The notes below the pieces were generated by a model. The model had not been told where the DNA came from, ran no database searches, and saw only the letters and a list, made by a program, of their open reading frames with translations. From Acarospora socialis (taxonomy: Eukaryota; Ascomycota; Lecanoromycetes; Acarosporales; Acarosporaceae), in NCBI GenBank assembly GCA_025617375.2, contig JAMYGW020000016.1, positions 62,001 to 126,000 on the forward strand: DNA of 64,000 nt, read 5' to 3'. Both the position numbers and the translations under genes were made by a program. Shown here one piece after another: positions 1 through 9,859 of this stretch. The number at the start of each line of letters is the position of its first letter. Within the stretch, counting starts at the first letter, position 1.

Positions 1-71
1 TTTTTGCGTTTTATATAATTGTAATACCCTTTTTAGCTGTTATGTGAGAGAGAAACGGGTAATATAATTAG

Positions 72-108
72 AGGTTAATCTAGAACCTTAATCTAGTATG
101 GTGTTTTT
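72..108 (+). repeat. Recurrent intergenic motif, copy 1
   Basis: A degenerate motif built on GGTTATCTAGACCTTAATCT followed by CTAGTATTGTG. The best copies lie at 72-108, 59118-59148 and 60101-60136; partial copies are at 27782-27798, 58084-58116 and 62245-62268. The two CTAGA/TCTAG halves can form a short hairpin. Three copies sit shortly upstream of accessory ORFs (392, 59440, 60156), which suggests an RNA processing or transcription signal, but this is inference. Confidence 0.5.
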
Positions 109-391
109 AAATGTTTATTTGATAAATTAAAAATTTAAATACTAATGTATTTTTTACTTATAATCTTTTTCACTTTTTAGATAGGGAGTGTTGGTTAATT
201 TTTCTGACCTGAGACCTTACAAAAATCTTTGTGTATATTTTTTAACGCTTAGAGTCTTGAAGAAACACAGTAATATAATAGTATATAATTATGTATATTA
301 TCCTTATCTATTCACAAAGAGTCTTTTAGGATATTTAATATTCAAAGAGAAATAAAGTTATCTTTTTAAAAAATGAGGTGATTTTTTAACA

Positions 392-1035
392 TTGATTTAT
401 AATAGTTTAGGTTATAATTGTTTTACAAAGACATTAATAAGTAAACATCTTAAGCTTAATGAATATTGTATTGATTTTCTAATCCATGAGATTGCTCATT
501 ATATATCTAAATTAGAACTATTTGATATAAAAAAGACTACAAGAGTATTTGATAGTAATCTATTATTAGAATTAATATATCTAATAGTTACAAAAGATTA
601 TAAAAAAATTTTTAGATTGTTTTATATAGATTTAGTAGAAGATTAAAAGTTAAATAAATTACTTTAAACTTGAAATAATGATTATTATAAATATTTACTA
701 AAAGATTGTTTATTTCTAGTAAAAGATTTAGATTTGGTAGTTACTTATTAAATAAAAATTATATTTTAAATAAAGAACCTAAAAGTCTGAGCGATAATCT
801 TAATTCTATGAGTAGTTTTATATCTTGTATAGACTATGATTTTAGGCAAATTTTATATAGACAAAATCTAGATTTGATATCTTATAATCTTTTATCTCGT
901 GAAGCTAAATTGCCTAGGTTTAAGTTTTCATTTAATAATATACACATGAAATTAGGGAATGTTAGATATTATTCTACTAATGTAAACAATACTAAAGGTA
1001 AGCATAAAATTACACATAATTATTTGCTAATATAA
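392..1035 (+). pseudogene. Decayed orphan ORF, paralogue of 59440-60102
   Basis: Two open stretches (392-646 without an ATG, and 706-1035) with no recognisable family. The DNA aligns along its length with 59440-60102: both contain NNSLG/YNSLG-like starts, a LIELFDI/KLELFDI segment, a shared LNSMSSFLSCID core and the end GNVRYYST. Both copies are broken, so this is probably one decayed gene in two fragments. The Ser/Tyr-rich end next to RYYST resembles the loose N-terminal stretches seen in other accessory ORFs of this window, but no function can be assigned. The copy at 59.4 kb has lost its frame in different places. Confidence 0.55.
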
Positions 1036-1598
1036 GAAATATATATTTCTTTAATGTATTAGAGTTTAAAGCTTAAATTCTTAAATAAAAATTATAACAG
1101 GTTTAACTTAATATATTTTCATTTTCACTTATAAGAGATTATTATGGGATATATATTATTTTTTCTTATAAATAAGAAATAGAAAATTTTAACAGATCTT
1201 ATTTAATTTTCCTTTACTTTTATTTCTTGCGCTGCGCCTATGAATATTTAGCTTTTTTATTTTTATATTGAATAAATTTCTATAATTTTTATTAAATTAG
1301 CTAGCTAATATATCGTTCTATTCTTCCTGTAAATAATAGCCTAGTGCTTAATAAAATTTAAATTTCTCAACATATTTAATTTTTAATTCTGGATAGGGCA
1401 TACCCTTTAGAGTAGGTCAAAATCTTTTTTTCAGTTTTAAACCTAAGTTTATTAGGTATTCTTAGATTAATTTAACATATATTCTAAGTATTATATTAAT
1501 AGGTTTAATTATATCTTTGAGCCTATTAATATATACATTTAATTTTTTACTTATCTATTATTCGTTAATCTAATATATGTTTGATAAAAAAAAATAAA
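1036..1598. other. AT-rich intergenic stretch
   Basis: No gene, tRNA or convincing ORF is visible; about 560 bases of AT-rich sequence between a decayed ORF and trnS. Confidence 0.5.
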
Positions 1599-1684
1599 AG
1601 AGAATTGGCTGAGTGGTCTATAGCGATAAGCTTGAAACTTATTTGGTTTAAACAACCACATCCGTTCGAATCGGATATTCTCTG
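1599..1684 (+). tRNA. trnS: tRNA-Ser(UGA), copy 1
   Basis: Seven-base acceptor AGAGAAT pairs with ATTCTCT; the D region is TTGGCTGAGTGG, the anticodon loop carries TGA and a long variable arm (class II) precedes the GTTCGAATC T-loop. It decodes UCN serine codons. A second copy with a few substitutions lies at 62938-63023, about 61 kb away. Confidence 0.93.
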
Positions 1685-2034
1685 TTGAGAGAAAACACCC
1701 TTTCCTTTTAATTTTATTAAATCTTGTGTGTTTTCTCTCTGGTAGAGTGATAGGAGAAAAACGCTCGTTTTCTCGTCTCTATCTATTGAAGATCAGATCT
1801 TTGAAGTTATCTATTAAAAGATCAGATCTTTGAAGTTACTTTGTAAAGGGGATAACAAAGTAATATGCTAGATGTAAATATTTTAGTGAATAGACTGAAA
1901 TATCCTTTTCATTGGAAAAAAGCATGGTTGGGTGGGGATGGTTGTGAGAGTTATTTTCTCTCTATTTCTCTCTATCTCTCACCGTATATGAGATAACTGT
2001 GTAATTTTAAACATAAATATAAAAAACTCTTTTA
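1685..2034. other. Intergenic region with a short direct repeat
   Basis: No gene seen. It contains a tandemly repeated GATCAGATCTTTGAAGTTA (1790-1841) and a GC-richer patch (1920-1985). The phrase on GTAACTTTGTAAA...AACAAAGTAATAT recurs near 63220-63245, next to the second trnS copy, so the trnS duplication carried flanking DNA. Confidence 0.5.
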
Positions 2035-2035
2035 T

Positions 2036-2172
2036 ACAATAGGTATGTTTGATCAACTTTCCGCTATAATTATAAAACGAATTAAAGTTATTGCTTTAAT
2101 TAGATAAATAATGAACTTGTTTAATAATCTTTATATTATTTTATTAGTAATAAATTTCAATTTGTTAAAGGA
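2036..2172 (+). pseudogene. nad4: nad4 fragment, strongly decayed
   Basis: About 137 bases match 22865-23020 of the longer nad4 copy: ATAGGTATGTTTGAT, AACTTTCCGC and AAACGAATTAAAGTTATTG are shared. It encodes part of the first and second helices of NADH dehydrogenase subunit 4 but has stops and deletions. It is a relic of a duplication, not a gene. Confidence 0.75.
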
Positions 2173-2216
2173 TACCTTTAAATATTTAAAGGAATCCGCT
2201 AAAATAAATAAAAAAA

Positions 2217-2289
2217 ATTCTCATTAGCTTAATGGTAGAGCAGGATACTTCTAATATCTGGATCCAAGTTCAAGTCTTGGATGAGAATC
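2217..2289 (+). tRNA. trnR: tRNA-Arg(UCU)
   Basis: Acceptor ATTCTCA pairs with TGAGAAT; anticodon stem GGATA/TATCT encloses the loop CTTCTAA with anticodon TCT. It reads AGA/AGG arginine codons. Related copies with different anticodons lie at 28961 (UCG) and 30143 (ACG), and a decayed one near 57577. Confidence 0.93.
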
Positions 2290-2646
2290 TAAACAAAGTT
2301 ATATTACATAAGATATATTTAATTTCATATAGTATATTTTCTAAATTCAAATCCCCGCCAAATGATTATATTTTATATTCTTTTCTATAATACCAAATTT
2401 ATTCCTGTTTTTAACTTAATATGAACACTTTTTACAATTATTTATCAAACTTTCGTCAAATGTACAAAGCTTAACTTTTGTAAATTCAAATTTTCAATTA
2501 ATAATAGGTAAAATATTAATTCTTCAATAAACTAAAAATAAAAAAAGATTAAGTTTTACAAGATATGTTTATCGTTAACCTAATAATTTTTTAATCTAAA
2601 TAATTGTTGTGTAACTTTTATTTCGTTTTAAGAAAATTAGACGTTT

Positions 2647-3066
2647 TTGTTATATATACCAACTATTGTATCTATATTAGAAGTTTTATTAATAACTGTA
2701 CCTGTTTTATTAACGGTTGCCTTTGTAACTATAGCTGAGAGAAAAACTATGACTAGTATGCAAAGAAGATTAGGGCCTAATATTGTAGGATACTACGGTC
2801 TTTTACAAGCATTTGCAGACGCCCTTAAACTTCTCTTAAAAGAATACGTATCACCTAGTCAAGCTAATTTAATCTTATTTTTTTTGGACCTATAATTACT
2901 TTAGTGTTTTCTCTTTTAGGTTATGCAGTTATACCTTATGGTCCTGGTTTATCTTTATCAGATTTTAACCTCGGGATACTCTATGTGTTAGCTGTATCTT
3001 CATTGTCTACATATGGTATATTATTAGCAGGTTGATCTGCTAATTCTAAATATGCTTTTTTAGGGT
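2647..3066 (+). pseudogene. nad1: nad1 5' portion, frameshifted copy
   Basis: The product would be NADH dehydrogenase subunit 1 (complex I membrane arm). The frame reads [30 protein letters not shown] and [17 protein letters not shown], all Nad1 hallmarks. A frameshift occurs in a T-run near 2877; the other frame continues with LGYAVIPYGPGLSLSDF and ends at NSKYAFLG near 3066, where homology stops. There is no ATG at the start (TTG or TTA only), and roughly the last two thirds of nad1 are missing. Downstream is a LAGLIDADG remnant, so the copy may have broken at an intron junction. The working nad1 must be elsewhere. Confidence 0.9.
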
Positions 3067-3225
3067 CAAAGTGGCCCAATAAAGATTTTCGTCTTTATTT
3101 AAAACAACCTGTATGCGAGAAATTCATAGAGCAAAATACGCTCACTTTATTAGATACTTTATAACACCCTGTTTTTATCTAAAACGCATTAAAATTATAA
3201 TTAATATGTTTAATTTTAGTCTTTT

Positions 3226-3649
3226 TTAAACTCAAAAATACAATATGGGGCTCTAAAGTAAAAATTCTTTTAAAGATGAAAACTCGCAAGTAACCAAAGC
3301 GTTTAACTCGTTAGTAGGAACTTCAGAGGCCATACGTTTGTTATCTCTATATTATTTATACAAATTTAGTAAAAGATTATCTTTAAAAATTCTTTCAGGC
3401 TGTAGATTTCACATACGAATTTCCCAGCCTGAAAATCCTATAAGTAAAAGTAAAAGTTTAAATCAATGGTTAGCGGGACTAATTTATGGAGATTGTTTTT
3501 TTCATTTAACTAAAAAAGGTTATGCTAACTTAGAGATAACTATGGATATTAGAGATGAACACGCATTACAAATAATTAAAAATCTTTATGGTGTACCATA
3601 CAAAACTATCTCGGCAAGATTTGCTTTTGTAATCGCTTGGTGTGAGTGA
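3226..3649 (+). pseudogene. LAGLIDADG endonuclease remnant
   Basis: An open frame (3338-3649) contains LNQWLAGLIYGDCFFHLTK followed by LEITMDIRDEHALQIIKN, typical of the first half of a double-motif LAGLIDADG homing endonuclease from a fungal group I intron. The acidic core is altered (LAGLIYGD rather than LAGLIDGDG). Frame-shifted upstream sequence (3260-3330) adds SFKDENSQVTKAFNSLVGTS, also family-typical. The second half is absent. It follows the broken nad1 copy, suggesting an intron scar. Confidence 0.85.
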
Positions 3650-3688
3650 GCTTTGACCCGTTTACCGTAGTTGTTCGCTTACTTTGTA

Positions 3689-3866
3689 CTGATTATCCGC
3701 GATATATTGAACTTCAGGTCCAGATAAATCTAATCCAATTAAAACAGAAAAGGCTGTTCCTATAAGTCCTGCAAATAAGGCAAACATAAGGTATAATGTC
3801 CCTATATCTTTTGCATTTGAAGATAAAAATAATCGTTCTGTTCAAAGAGAAATGCTAGATTTTTCC
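3689..3866 (-). pseudogene. cox1: cox1 5' exon fragment, minus strand
   Basis: The reverse complement reads [20 protein letters not shown] followed by [16 protein letters not shown] and [12 protein letters not shown], the N-terminus of cytochrome c oxidase subunit 1 in basidiomycetes. Homology ends right after ADNQ. Most of this strand-uniform genome is read on the plus strand, so the fragment was inverted by recombination. It is far too short to be functional. Confidence 0.9.
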
Positions 3867-4182
3867 CCTAAACTTCAAATCTTAAATTTTCTAGGATTTT
3901 CTCGTTTTGCTTTTTCTGCTTCTTTCTCGTTTTGCTTTTCCTGCTTGTTTTTCTTCTTTTTCTTCTTGTGAAGCATTTTTATTTAGATTATAAAATTTGG
4001 GTATATTAAATCTCTTATTTACTGAAATGGACAAGAGATTTAATATAATTCTATGTTTAATGAATTAATTATAATTAAAATTAACATTCGTGAAAGATAG
4101 ATATATAACTTGCATATAAGCCAGCTCCTACAGCAGGCTACAAATTATCTTGTATTATATATGTAATAAAAAAAAATAAATC
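3867..4182. other. Intergenic, pyrimidine-rich repeats
   Basis: No gene. A low-complexity stretch of TTTCTCGTTTTGCTTTT-type repeats (3898-3970) is followed by AT-rich sequence leading to the ORF at 4183. Confidence 0.5.
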
Positions 4183-5628
4183 ATGCAAAAAATCATGAAC
4201 AAAAAAAATACCTTTTATGCTGCATCCGCAGCAAAGTTGGAGCAATTTATGCCCTATGCTTCTTTTGGCTTTACAAAACGAGAATCTATATTTGCAGTTA
4301 AACAAAAAGGCTCTAGAACTCCTTTTCGAAAAACTTTAGTGTATTTTCATTCCTCTAGAAATTTATTAATTGAAAAGGCTAGCACTTCATCTACAGTTAA
4401 CCAGCCACAATTGCAAGTACAAAAACAAGATAAAGTTAACCAGCCACAATTGCAAGTAGAACAAGCTTCTGCCAACCAACCGCAAGTTTCTACTAACCAA
4501 CCGCAATTAGTTCAACCAAAAGCTTCTTCATTTCTACCCGTAGATTCTATATCACAGAAAGAAGAGAATGCAGATTATCAATCTGGGGCGGAAAAATATA
4601 GACGTAGTTATGCTGATTCACCTATTCCTTCTGAACCAGAAGAATCGGTAGATGAATTAGTTGACAAGTTCTCGGGTAATATTCCTGGGTTTCTAGAAAG
4701 AGAAAAAGCAAAAGAAAATGACTTGAAGGAAAAAACTAAGGTGCTTATAGCAGAATATCTGGAATATAAACGTGAAGAAAGGTCTTCAGTAGCTAAAAAT
4801 AAATTAGAAAGTTTTGATAAAACTGTATCACAACAGGTTAAGGAATATATTTCACTCTCAGAAAATGACCTTGTACAGATGAAGATGGTTAAAGATTTAA
4901 CCCTTGAGTATTTGGGTTATCATGACAATATGCCAGATATTTCCTCACAGAGCGGGGATAAAAGCAAAGAGGTTGAAAAATCTTCAGATTCAAAGAATAT
5001 TGAGAGTGAATCTGAAAATTCAGATAATAATAAAGGTAAAAACCTAGATAAAGGTAAGGGTAAAGCTATTGAAGTTTCTGAATCTGAATCTAATAGAAAT
5101 GTAAATAGTAGTAGTTATATTAATACACAAGATCAAATAAACTCAGATAGATTATTAGCAGAAAAGTTACAACAGTGAAATGTTTCCGATTGCTATGAAA
5201 AATACTTTTATAAAGATCAAAATATAGCTAGTCCGTCGTCATCTTCAATTAATTCTAATATGCAAGAAAAAAGAGCTTTAGAAGATGAAGATTTAAGTCC
5301 GGTAGCTGGACCCTCTACAAGATCGGTTAATCCTAATGCTAATACCTCTAAAAAAAGACCTCAGGAAGATGAAAATTTAACTCTTCCGAATAAAAAATTA
5401 AAACAAGATAATAACGATTATAATTCTAATGATGATAATAATGATAATAATAGTGATAATAATGGAGGGCTAGGGAATATAGCTAGTAATGAAGATGAAA
5501 ATTTATCTGAAAGTCAATCAAATTTATCTGAAATACCTTCAAATTCTTCTAGTTCTAGAGAACAATTTATTTTATGATCATTAGAGATTATCATTAAAGC
5601 AATATTTGGTGACGATGATTATCTCTAA
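4183..5628 (+). CDS. Accessory ORF, 481 aa, disordered and acidic
   Basis: Reading UGA as Trp, one frame stays open from ATG 4183 to TAA 5626-5628, crossing TGA codons at 5176 and 5575. No known family is recognised. The N-terminal 60 residues are basic and aromatic (possible sorting or RNA-binding segment). Residues about 70-110 hold four NQPQ repeats (VNQPQLQVQKQ, STNQPQLVQPK). A charged, helix-prone middle (about 165-245) may form a coiled coil; the rest is Ser/Glu/Asp/Asn-rich. Near the C-terminus KKRPQED and NKKLKQDN form two basic clusters separated by about ten residues. There is no membrane segment. It stands alone between decayed fragments. The long undamaged frame in a region full of wreckage suggests selection or recent arrival. 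Confidence 0.75.
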
Positions 5629-5639
5629 ATTTATATATT

Positions 5640-5958
5640 TAAACACCTTAGAATTTAAACTTTAAATTATCTTTTCATTTTTATTATTAAACTATCTACA
5701 TTGTATCACTACAATGTTTGGACTATATCTTCAGATTAAAAATAATTTAAAATGTCTCGCATATAGTCTCTGAGTATCCCAACCGCCATAGGGATCCAAC
5801 TTAAAAGTCGGATCCTAGTCAGACAAATAAATATCTTATGGTTTCCTGCGGATTGTCCATTGTAATATCCTTAAGATTTTTACAGAGAATAACTTCCTGA
5901 GTACTTAAGGCTTTAGGTGTTTCCAGCATATAGGGAGATTAAGTGAGATCTTTTACTT
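5640..5958 (-). mobile_element. Stray copy of the short cob group I intron, minus strand
   Basis: Read on the minus strand this matches the ORF-less eighth cob intron (51128-51417): AAGTAAAAGAT, TCACTTAATCT, CTATATGCTGGAAAC, CAGAGACTA, GCGAGACAT and AGATATAGTCCAAACATT are shared in the same order. It directly follows a cob exon fragment (5959-6006), so exon and intron were copied together as DNA, not by intron homing alone. The 3' exon is absent. Confidence 0.8.
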
Positions 5959-6006
5959 ATCACACTGGAACTATTGCAGGAGGAGTTTGCATAGGATTAG
6001 CCCATA
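5959..6006 (-). pseudogene. cob: cob exon fragment, minus strand
   Basis: The minus strand reads [14 protein letters not shown], the end of cob exon 8 ([14 protein letters not shown] at 51082-51126), with one substitution, and runs straight into the intron copy at the same splice position. Too short to work; an inverted duplicate. Confidence 0.85.
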
Positions 6007-6421
6007 TCTGCCTCAAGGTACAACAACTACTATAAAATTACTATAACCCTCGCGGGGTCAAAATTATATCTATATTTAGAGATTAAAAAACCTTAGGTTA
6101 AATATTCTATTATTTTAAATAAAACTAATATAAACTTTTAAGTCTTAAACAACTTTATCCCTATACAGTACAGCTAATGAAAGAGCTTTTTCTTTTTCTG
6201 TTTCTTTTTCTGTTTCTTTTTCTGTTTCTGTTTCTGTATTTTATTTTTTCTATGAATAATAAAGAGTAATATTTATAAATCTTATTTAATTTTTCTCTCT
6301 TTATGTGTAGAAGTGTATTTTTCATTTTATACTGAATAAATTACTATATCTTGTGTATAGTTAATATGCGGTACCATCCTTTTTGCAAAGCTAGATGAAT
6401 AAAAAAAATAAAGAAAAAAAA
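6007..6421. other. Intergenic with (TTTCTG)n microsatellite
   Basis: No gene seen. At 6183-6240 there is a pyrimidine-rich run of TTTTTCTGTTTCTG units; the complementary purine run GAAACAGAAACAG occurs at 19079-19105 inside the rnl omega intron. The pair could foster inversion between the two sites. Confidence 0.5.
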
Positions 6422-6494
6422 CGGGTTAGAGCCAGGTTGGTTAGGCGCCTCATTTGGGTTGAGGACTAGTTATGTTCGAATCATAATAACCCGA
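6422..6494 (+). tRNA. trnP: tRNA-Pro(UGG)
   Basis: Acceptor CGGGTTA pairs with TAACCCG; the stem CCTCA/TGAGG encloses TTTGGGT with anticodon TGG. Immediately upstream of the rnl promoter-like motif. Confidence 0.95.
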
Positions 6495-6502
6495 TAAAAC
6501 AC

Positions 6503-6526
6503 TTTTTTGTATAATATAATAGTAAC
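6503..6526 (+). promoter_or_regulatory. Candidate rnl promoter motif
   Basis: The sequence TTTTGTATAATATAATAGTA lies about 80 bases upstream of rnl. Close copies lie at 29685-29709, 29799-29823, 55991-56021, 56381-56404, 56466-56488 and 61843-61866; those at 29.8 and 56.4 kb precede rns starts. Association with both rRNA 5' ends fits a mitochondrial RNA polymerase promoter, but no transcript end is known. Confidence 0.55.
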
Positions 6527-6555
6527 GTATTGCTTTGATTTGGATTGTGTTATTT

Positions 6556-6582
6556 CATCCATTCATCTTTGAATGGATGGCA
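6556..6582. repeat. CATCCATTCA hairpin, copy 1
   Basis: TCATCCATTCAT and TTGAATGGATGG form a strong short hairpin in the rnl leader. A longer, near-perfect version (ATCATCCATTCAT/ATGAATGGATGAT) lies at 21121-21150 and a one-armed relic at 61905-61915. Confidence 0.65.
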
Positions 6583-7032
6583 AGTATATAAAGAAACTAT
6601 TATGGAGAATAGCTATATATCAAAGAGAGTGCATTAAATTTGGTTGTTAAGATATAATAATCATGAACTCTAAGAGAAATCAAGGAAATAAACGAAGTGA
6701 ATTGAAATATCTTATTAACTTCAGGAAAATAAATCAAACGAGATTCTACAATTAGTGTGAATTAAAGTAGAAAAGCCTGTGAATAACGTGTATTAATATG
6801 TAACGATAAACTAAAAAGGTGAGCAAGTATTAATATACCTTATTCTTTAAGTAAGTAAAATGGATTATTAATCTGTTTGAAGTTTTATAAAGGGGAACCT
6901 TCCTCTAAGGCTAAATATGATATATGAGTGATAGAGAAAAGTACCGTGAGGGGAATTTTTAAATAGTAGTTTTATAAGCAGCTCAAGTATAGTTTAAATA
7001 AATAATGAGAGCGTACCTTTTGCATAATGGGT

Positions 7033-8244
7033 GAATTGCTTGCCCAGGTAAATTGTGAAGTTTCACCATATAACTGACTCATGGCTAGATTATATAGTTA
7101 ATAAATAATCGTAAATGCCGGTATAGGGAGTCAAAACTCCCTATGCTAACGGTGGATTCTAAGGGTAATTACCTATGAAAATACCGTGGGAAGCTTATAA
7201 ATTTTAGGAGTATAAGTTTATAACTTGGAGCTTTAATGGCTCAAATTTATTTAGCCCTGTAACGACTGATTCGAAAGAAGAGACTGATTATAAATCGGTA
7301 ACACGTCAGCACTCAGAATATTCCACATAATATATGGTAAATACAATGTTATAATGTCTATAATCTTCCCTGTATTTTTTTTTATAATTATTTGACTATT
7401 TTCTCCCAAATTGTGAATAGTCCTAAGTATATTTTACTCTTAATTTAAATATATCTTAGTTTAAGCCTGTAAAGGCATAGATTTATTTTTTTTTAATGAT
7501 TATTAATATTATTAGATGATATAGAACTTCAAAGTTTTCACATTTAACTGTTCCATCAGAGTTACATGAGGTAATTATAGGTTTATTGCTAGGTGATTTA
7601 CATGCAGAAAAATCTAGCGCTAATACACGTTTTACATTTAAAGGTGGATTAGTTAATGCACCGTATATTCTTCATTTATACTCTTTATTCCAACAGTTTA
7701 CAAAATCTTCCTATACTGTTTGTAGAAGTAAGCTAGTAGTAAAAGGTAATCCTAATTATGGTAAGCTTTATGGGTATATAAAATTTAGTACTGTTTCTAT
7801 CGTAGCTTTTAATATATATAGATCTATGTTTTATGATAGTTCAGGTGTTAAAGTTGTACCTTATAGCTGAATTATTGACTGTTAGAGGTTTGGCTTATTT
7901 ATTAATGGATGATGGTTATTTATCCACTAATAGGTTTTATTTTTGTACTGAAAGCTATAGTATAAATTGTATAAATAAATTAGTTTAATCTTTAACTAAT
8001 TTAGGTTTAGATGTTTCTGTTCACAAACATACTAATGGACAGAGAATTTGCATAAACAATAAATCTCGTGACAGATTGATTGAATTAGTTGAACCCTATG
8101 TTATAGATCACTTTATAAATTAAAAAAATAATAAAAAAATGCAATAAAGAGAAAGATTAAAATAGAATTTTGATTGTATATACCTAACTATTATACTGAG
8201 TTGAAGGTATAGTCTAATCCAGTATGAAAATATTGGTATAAATG
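7033..8244 (+). mobile_element. rnl intron 1 (group I)
   Basis: Interrupts the helix after TAATGGGT; joining to CAGCAAGTTAATATT restores a standard domain II sequence. The exon ends in U and the intron in G, as group I requires. The core is recognisable by AAAATACCGTGGGAAGC and ACTGATTCGAAAGAAG near 7180-7290 and GAAGGTATAGTCTAATCC near 8203. It carries a decayed LAGLIDADG gene. Confidence 0.85.
7524..8122 (+). pseudogene. LAGLIDADG endonuclease in rnl intron 1, frameshifted
   Basis: The first half reads LHEVIIGLLLGDLHAEKSSA then NTRFTFKGG, the second ELLTVRGLAYLLMDDGYLST in another frame, with an in-frame stop further on (LYF..INKLV stop). This is the single-ORF, two-motif LAGLIDADG type with LLLGDLHAE and LMDDGYL as the paired helices. 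At least one frameshift and one stop separate the halves, so no active endonuclease is expected. Confidence 0.85.
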
Positions 8245-8444
8245 CAGCAAGTTAATATTAGATGCGAGCAGTGATGCCTAGATAAACCAATTATGAAATA
8301 ATGAATTAGTATCTAAAATTAGACCCGAAGCCTAGTGATCTTACCATGATCAGGGTTATAAAAGCCCGCACGGTTTATCGTTGTATAGATATCCGAAGAA
8401 TTGTGGTAAGTTAGTGAAAGACAAAACTGACTAGGATAGCTGGT

Positions 8445-9666
8445 AAAAAGATAGTGTAAGCTACTATCTAGGCCAGTAAGTGGAAGTGAACCTTCTGCTA
8501 AAAACCATCAAATTGACGGAAACGCCCTAAAGCAATCTCAACCAAACAGACATGGTAACATAGTTTGTGGCACAGGTAATGACTCGTGGTATGGTAAAAT
8601 CGAGATTTATGTACGAAAGGAAATGGGTAATCCGCAGCCAAGCACCCATAGGGTGTGCAGTTCATCGACTAAATGTTGGTTGGCGTATCCCTAATCCAGA
8701 ACGATACGCTTAAGATATAGTCAAGCCCCACTTTAAAGAGTGCAGGATTGTAAAGTACTTTAACAATGCTATTTTTCACATTACATATTTAAATAAGTAA
8801 AGATTTTATATTAATAATGCCACAATTAGTACCTAAAGAAATTCGTCCATTTTCATCCAAAGTTAATTTCTCTGAAATAAAACCTATAATTATATACTCT
8901 AATTGTGATCTTGAGAAAGATCGTATTTTTAAGGAAAATAAAAACAAGACTGTAGTATATCGTATAGTTAATAATATAAATAAAAACCTATATAGGTAGT
9001 TCAGTTAATTTTAGTTCAAGATTTTATATAGTGTTAAACATTTAATGCAACATAACACTCCTATTCATAATGCTCTTTTAAAGTATGGATATTATAACTT
9101 TAGAAATACTTTAATATTGTGAAAAGGAAAAATTAGTATTAAGAGAGCAATTTTATTTTGATAAATTAAAACCGGAATATAATATCTTACAACAAGCAGG
9201 TTCCTCATTAGGATTTAAACATAGTGCAGAAACCTTAGAATTTTTTAGAAATCATCGTAAAGTTAGCGAAAATACGAGAAAAACTTGTGTTTATCTGTAA
9301 CAGGAAGGATTTTTACTGAAACAGATAAAAAGAAAATTTCAGACTCTCGTCTTTGAATCAAACTTTCATCTGAAACACGTGCTAAAATCTCTGCGGCCAC
9401 TAGATCACTCATAGGTGTACCTGTTATAGTTAAAAATATTAATACTAATCTAGAACTAGAATATATAAATTTAACTGAAGCAGCTAAAGCTATAGGTGTA
9501 AGTAGAACTGCTGTAAAAAAAGCACTTAAGGTAGAATATTAAAAAAATTATATTATGTGGCCACAAAAAATGAAGTACTTTATTATCTGTAAATGGATAG
9601 TTATAAACTATTTAGGGAAAAGGACCTCGGCTTTGTCTTGACTGAAAGACTAAAGAGGTAGATCTG
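8445..9666 (+). mobile_element. rnl intron 2 (group I), twin of intron 3
   Basis: Splits GATAGCTGGT from TTTCCGCGAAACC in domain II. The core is in the 5' part (8475-8730) with AAGCAATCTCAACCAAACAG, TAATGACTCGTGG and AAGATATAGTCAAGCC. The core is over 75% alike to that of intron 3 at 9880-10120, both end with GGTAGATCTG, and both carry a GIY-YIG ORF. A third, inverted core copy is at 32785-33010. Confidence 0.85.
8817..9541 (+). pseudogene. GIY-YIG endonuclease in rnl intron 2, decayed
   Basis: The intact N-terminal 60 codons end in KNKTVVYRIVNNINKNLYR, equivalent to the GVYRWIN..GKSYVGS start of GIY-YIG proteins. Downstream frames give NTPIHNALLKYGYYNF and, at the C-terminus, TRAKISAATRSLIGVPVIVK plus LTEAAKAIGVSRTAVKKALK, the family's NUMOD helix-turn-helix. 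Several stops and shifts separate the pieces. Confidence 0.85.
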
Positions 9667-9859
9667 TTTCCGCGAAACCTATATAAGTAGGTAATTCAAA
9701 AAAACATCATAGCAGGTACAGAATTGTGATCTCAGACAAGTTGTATTTTAATTAAATAAATTTGTATACATCGGGGGATCGTGAAGATTTTATCGGTGAG
9801 TATTTGCACTCGGAAGGGCAATGATGAATATTGAATAATCAGACATAGTACGATAAGGT

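Noticed and set aside
4183-5628. The 481-aa ORF as the ribosomal protein Rps3/Var1
   Set aside because: Rps3 is basic with a KH-like start and conserved C-terminus; this protein is largely acidic and Gln/Ser/Asn-rich with no such motif.
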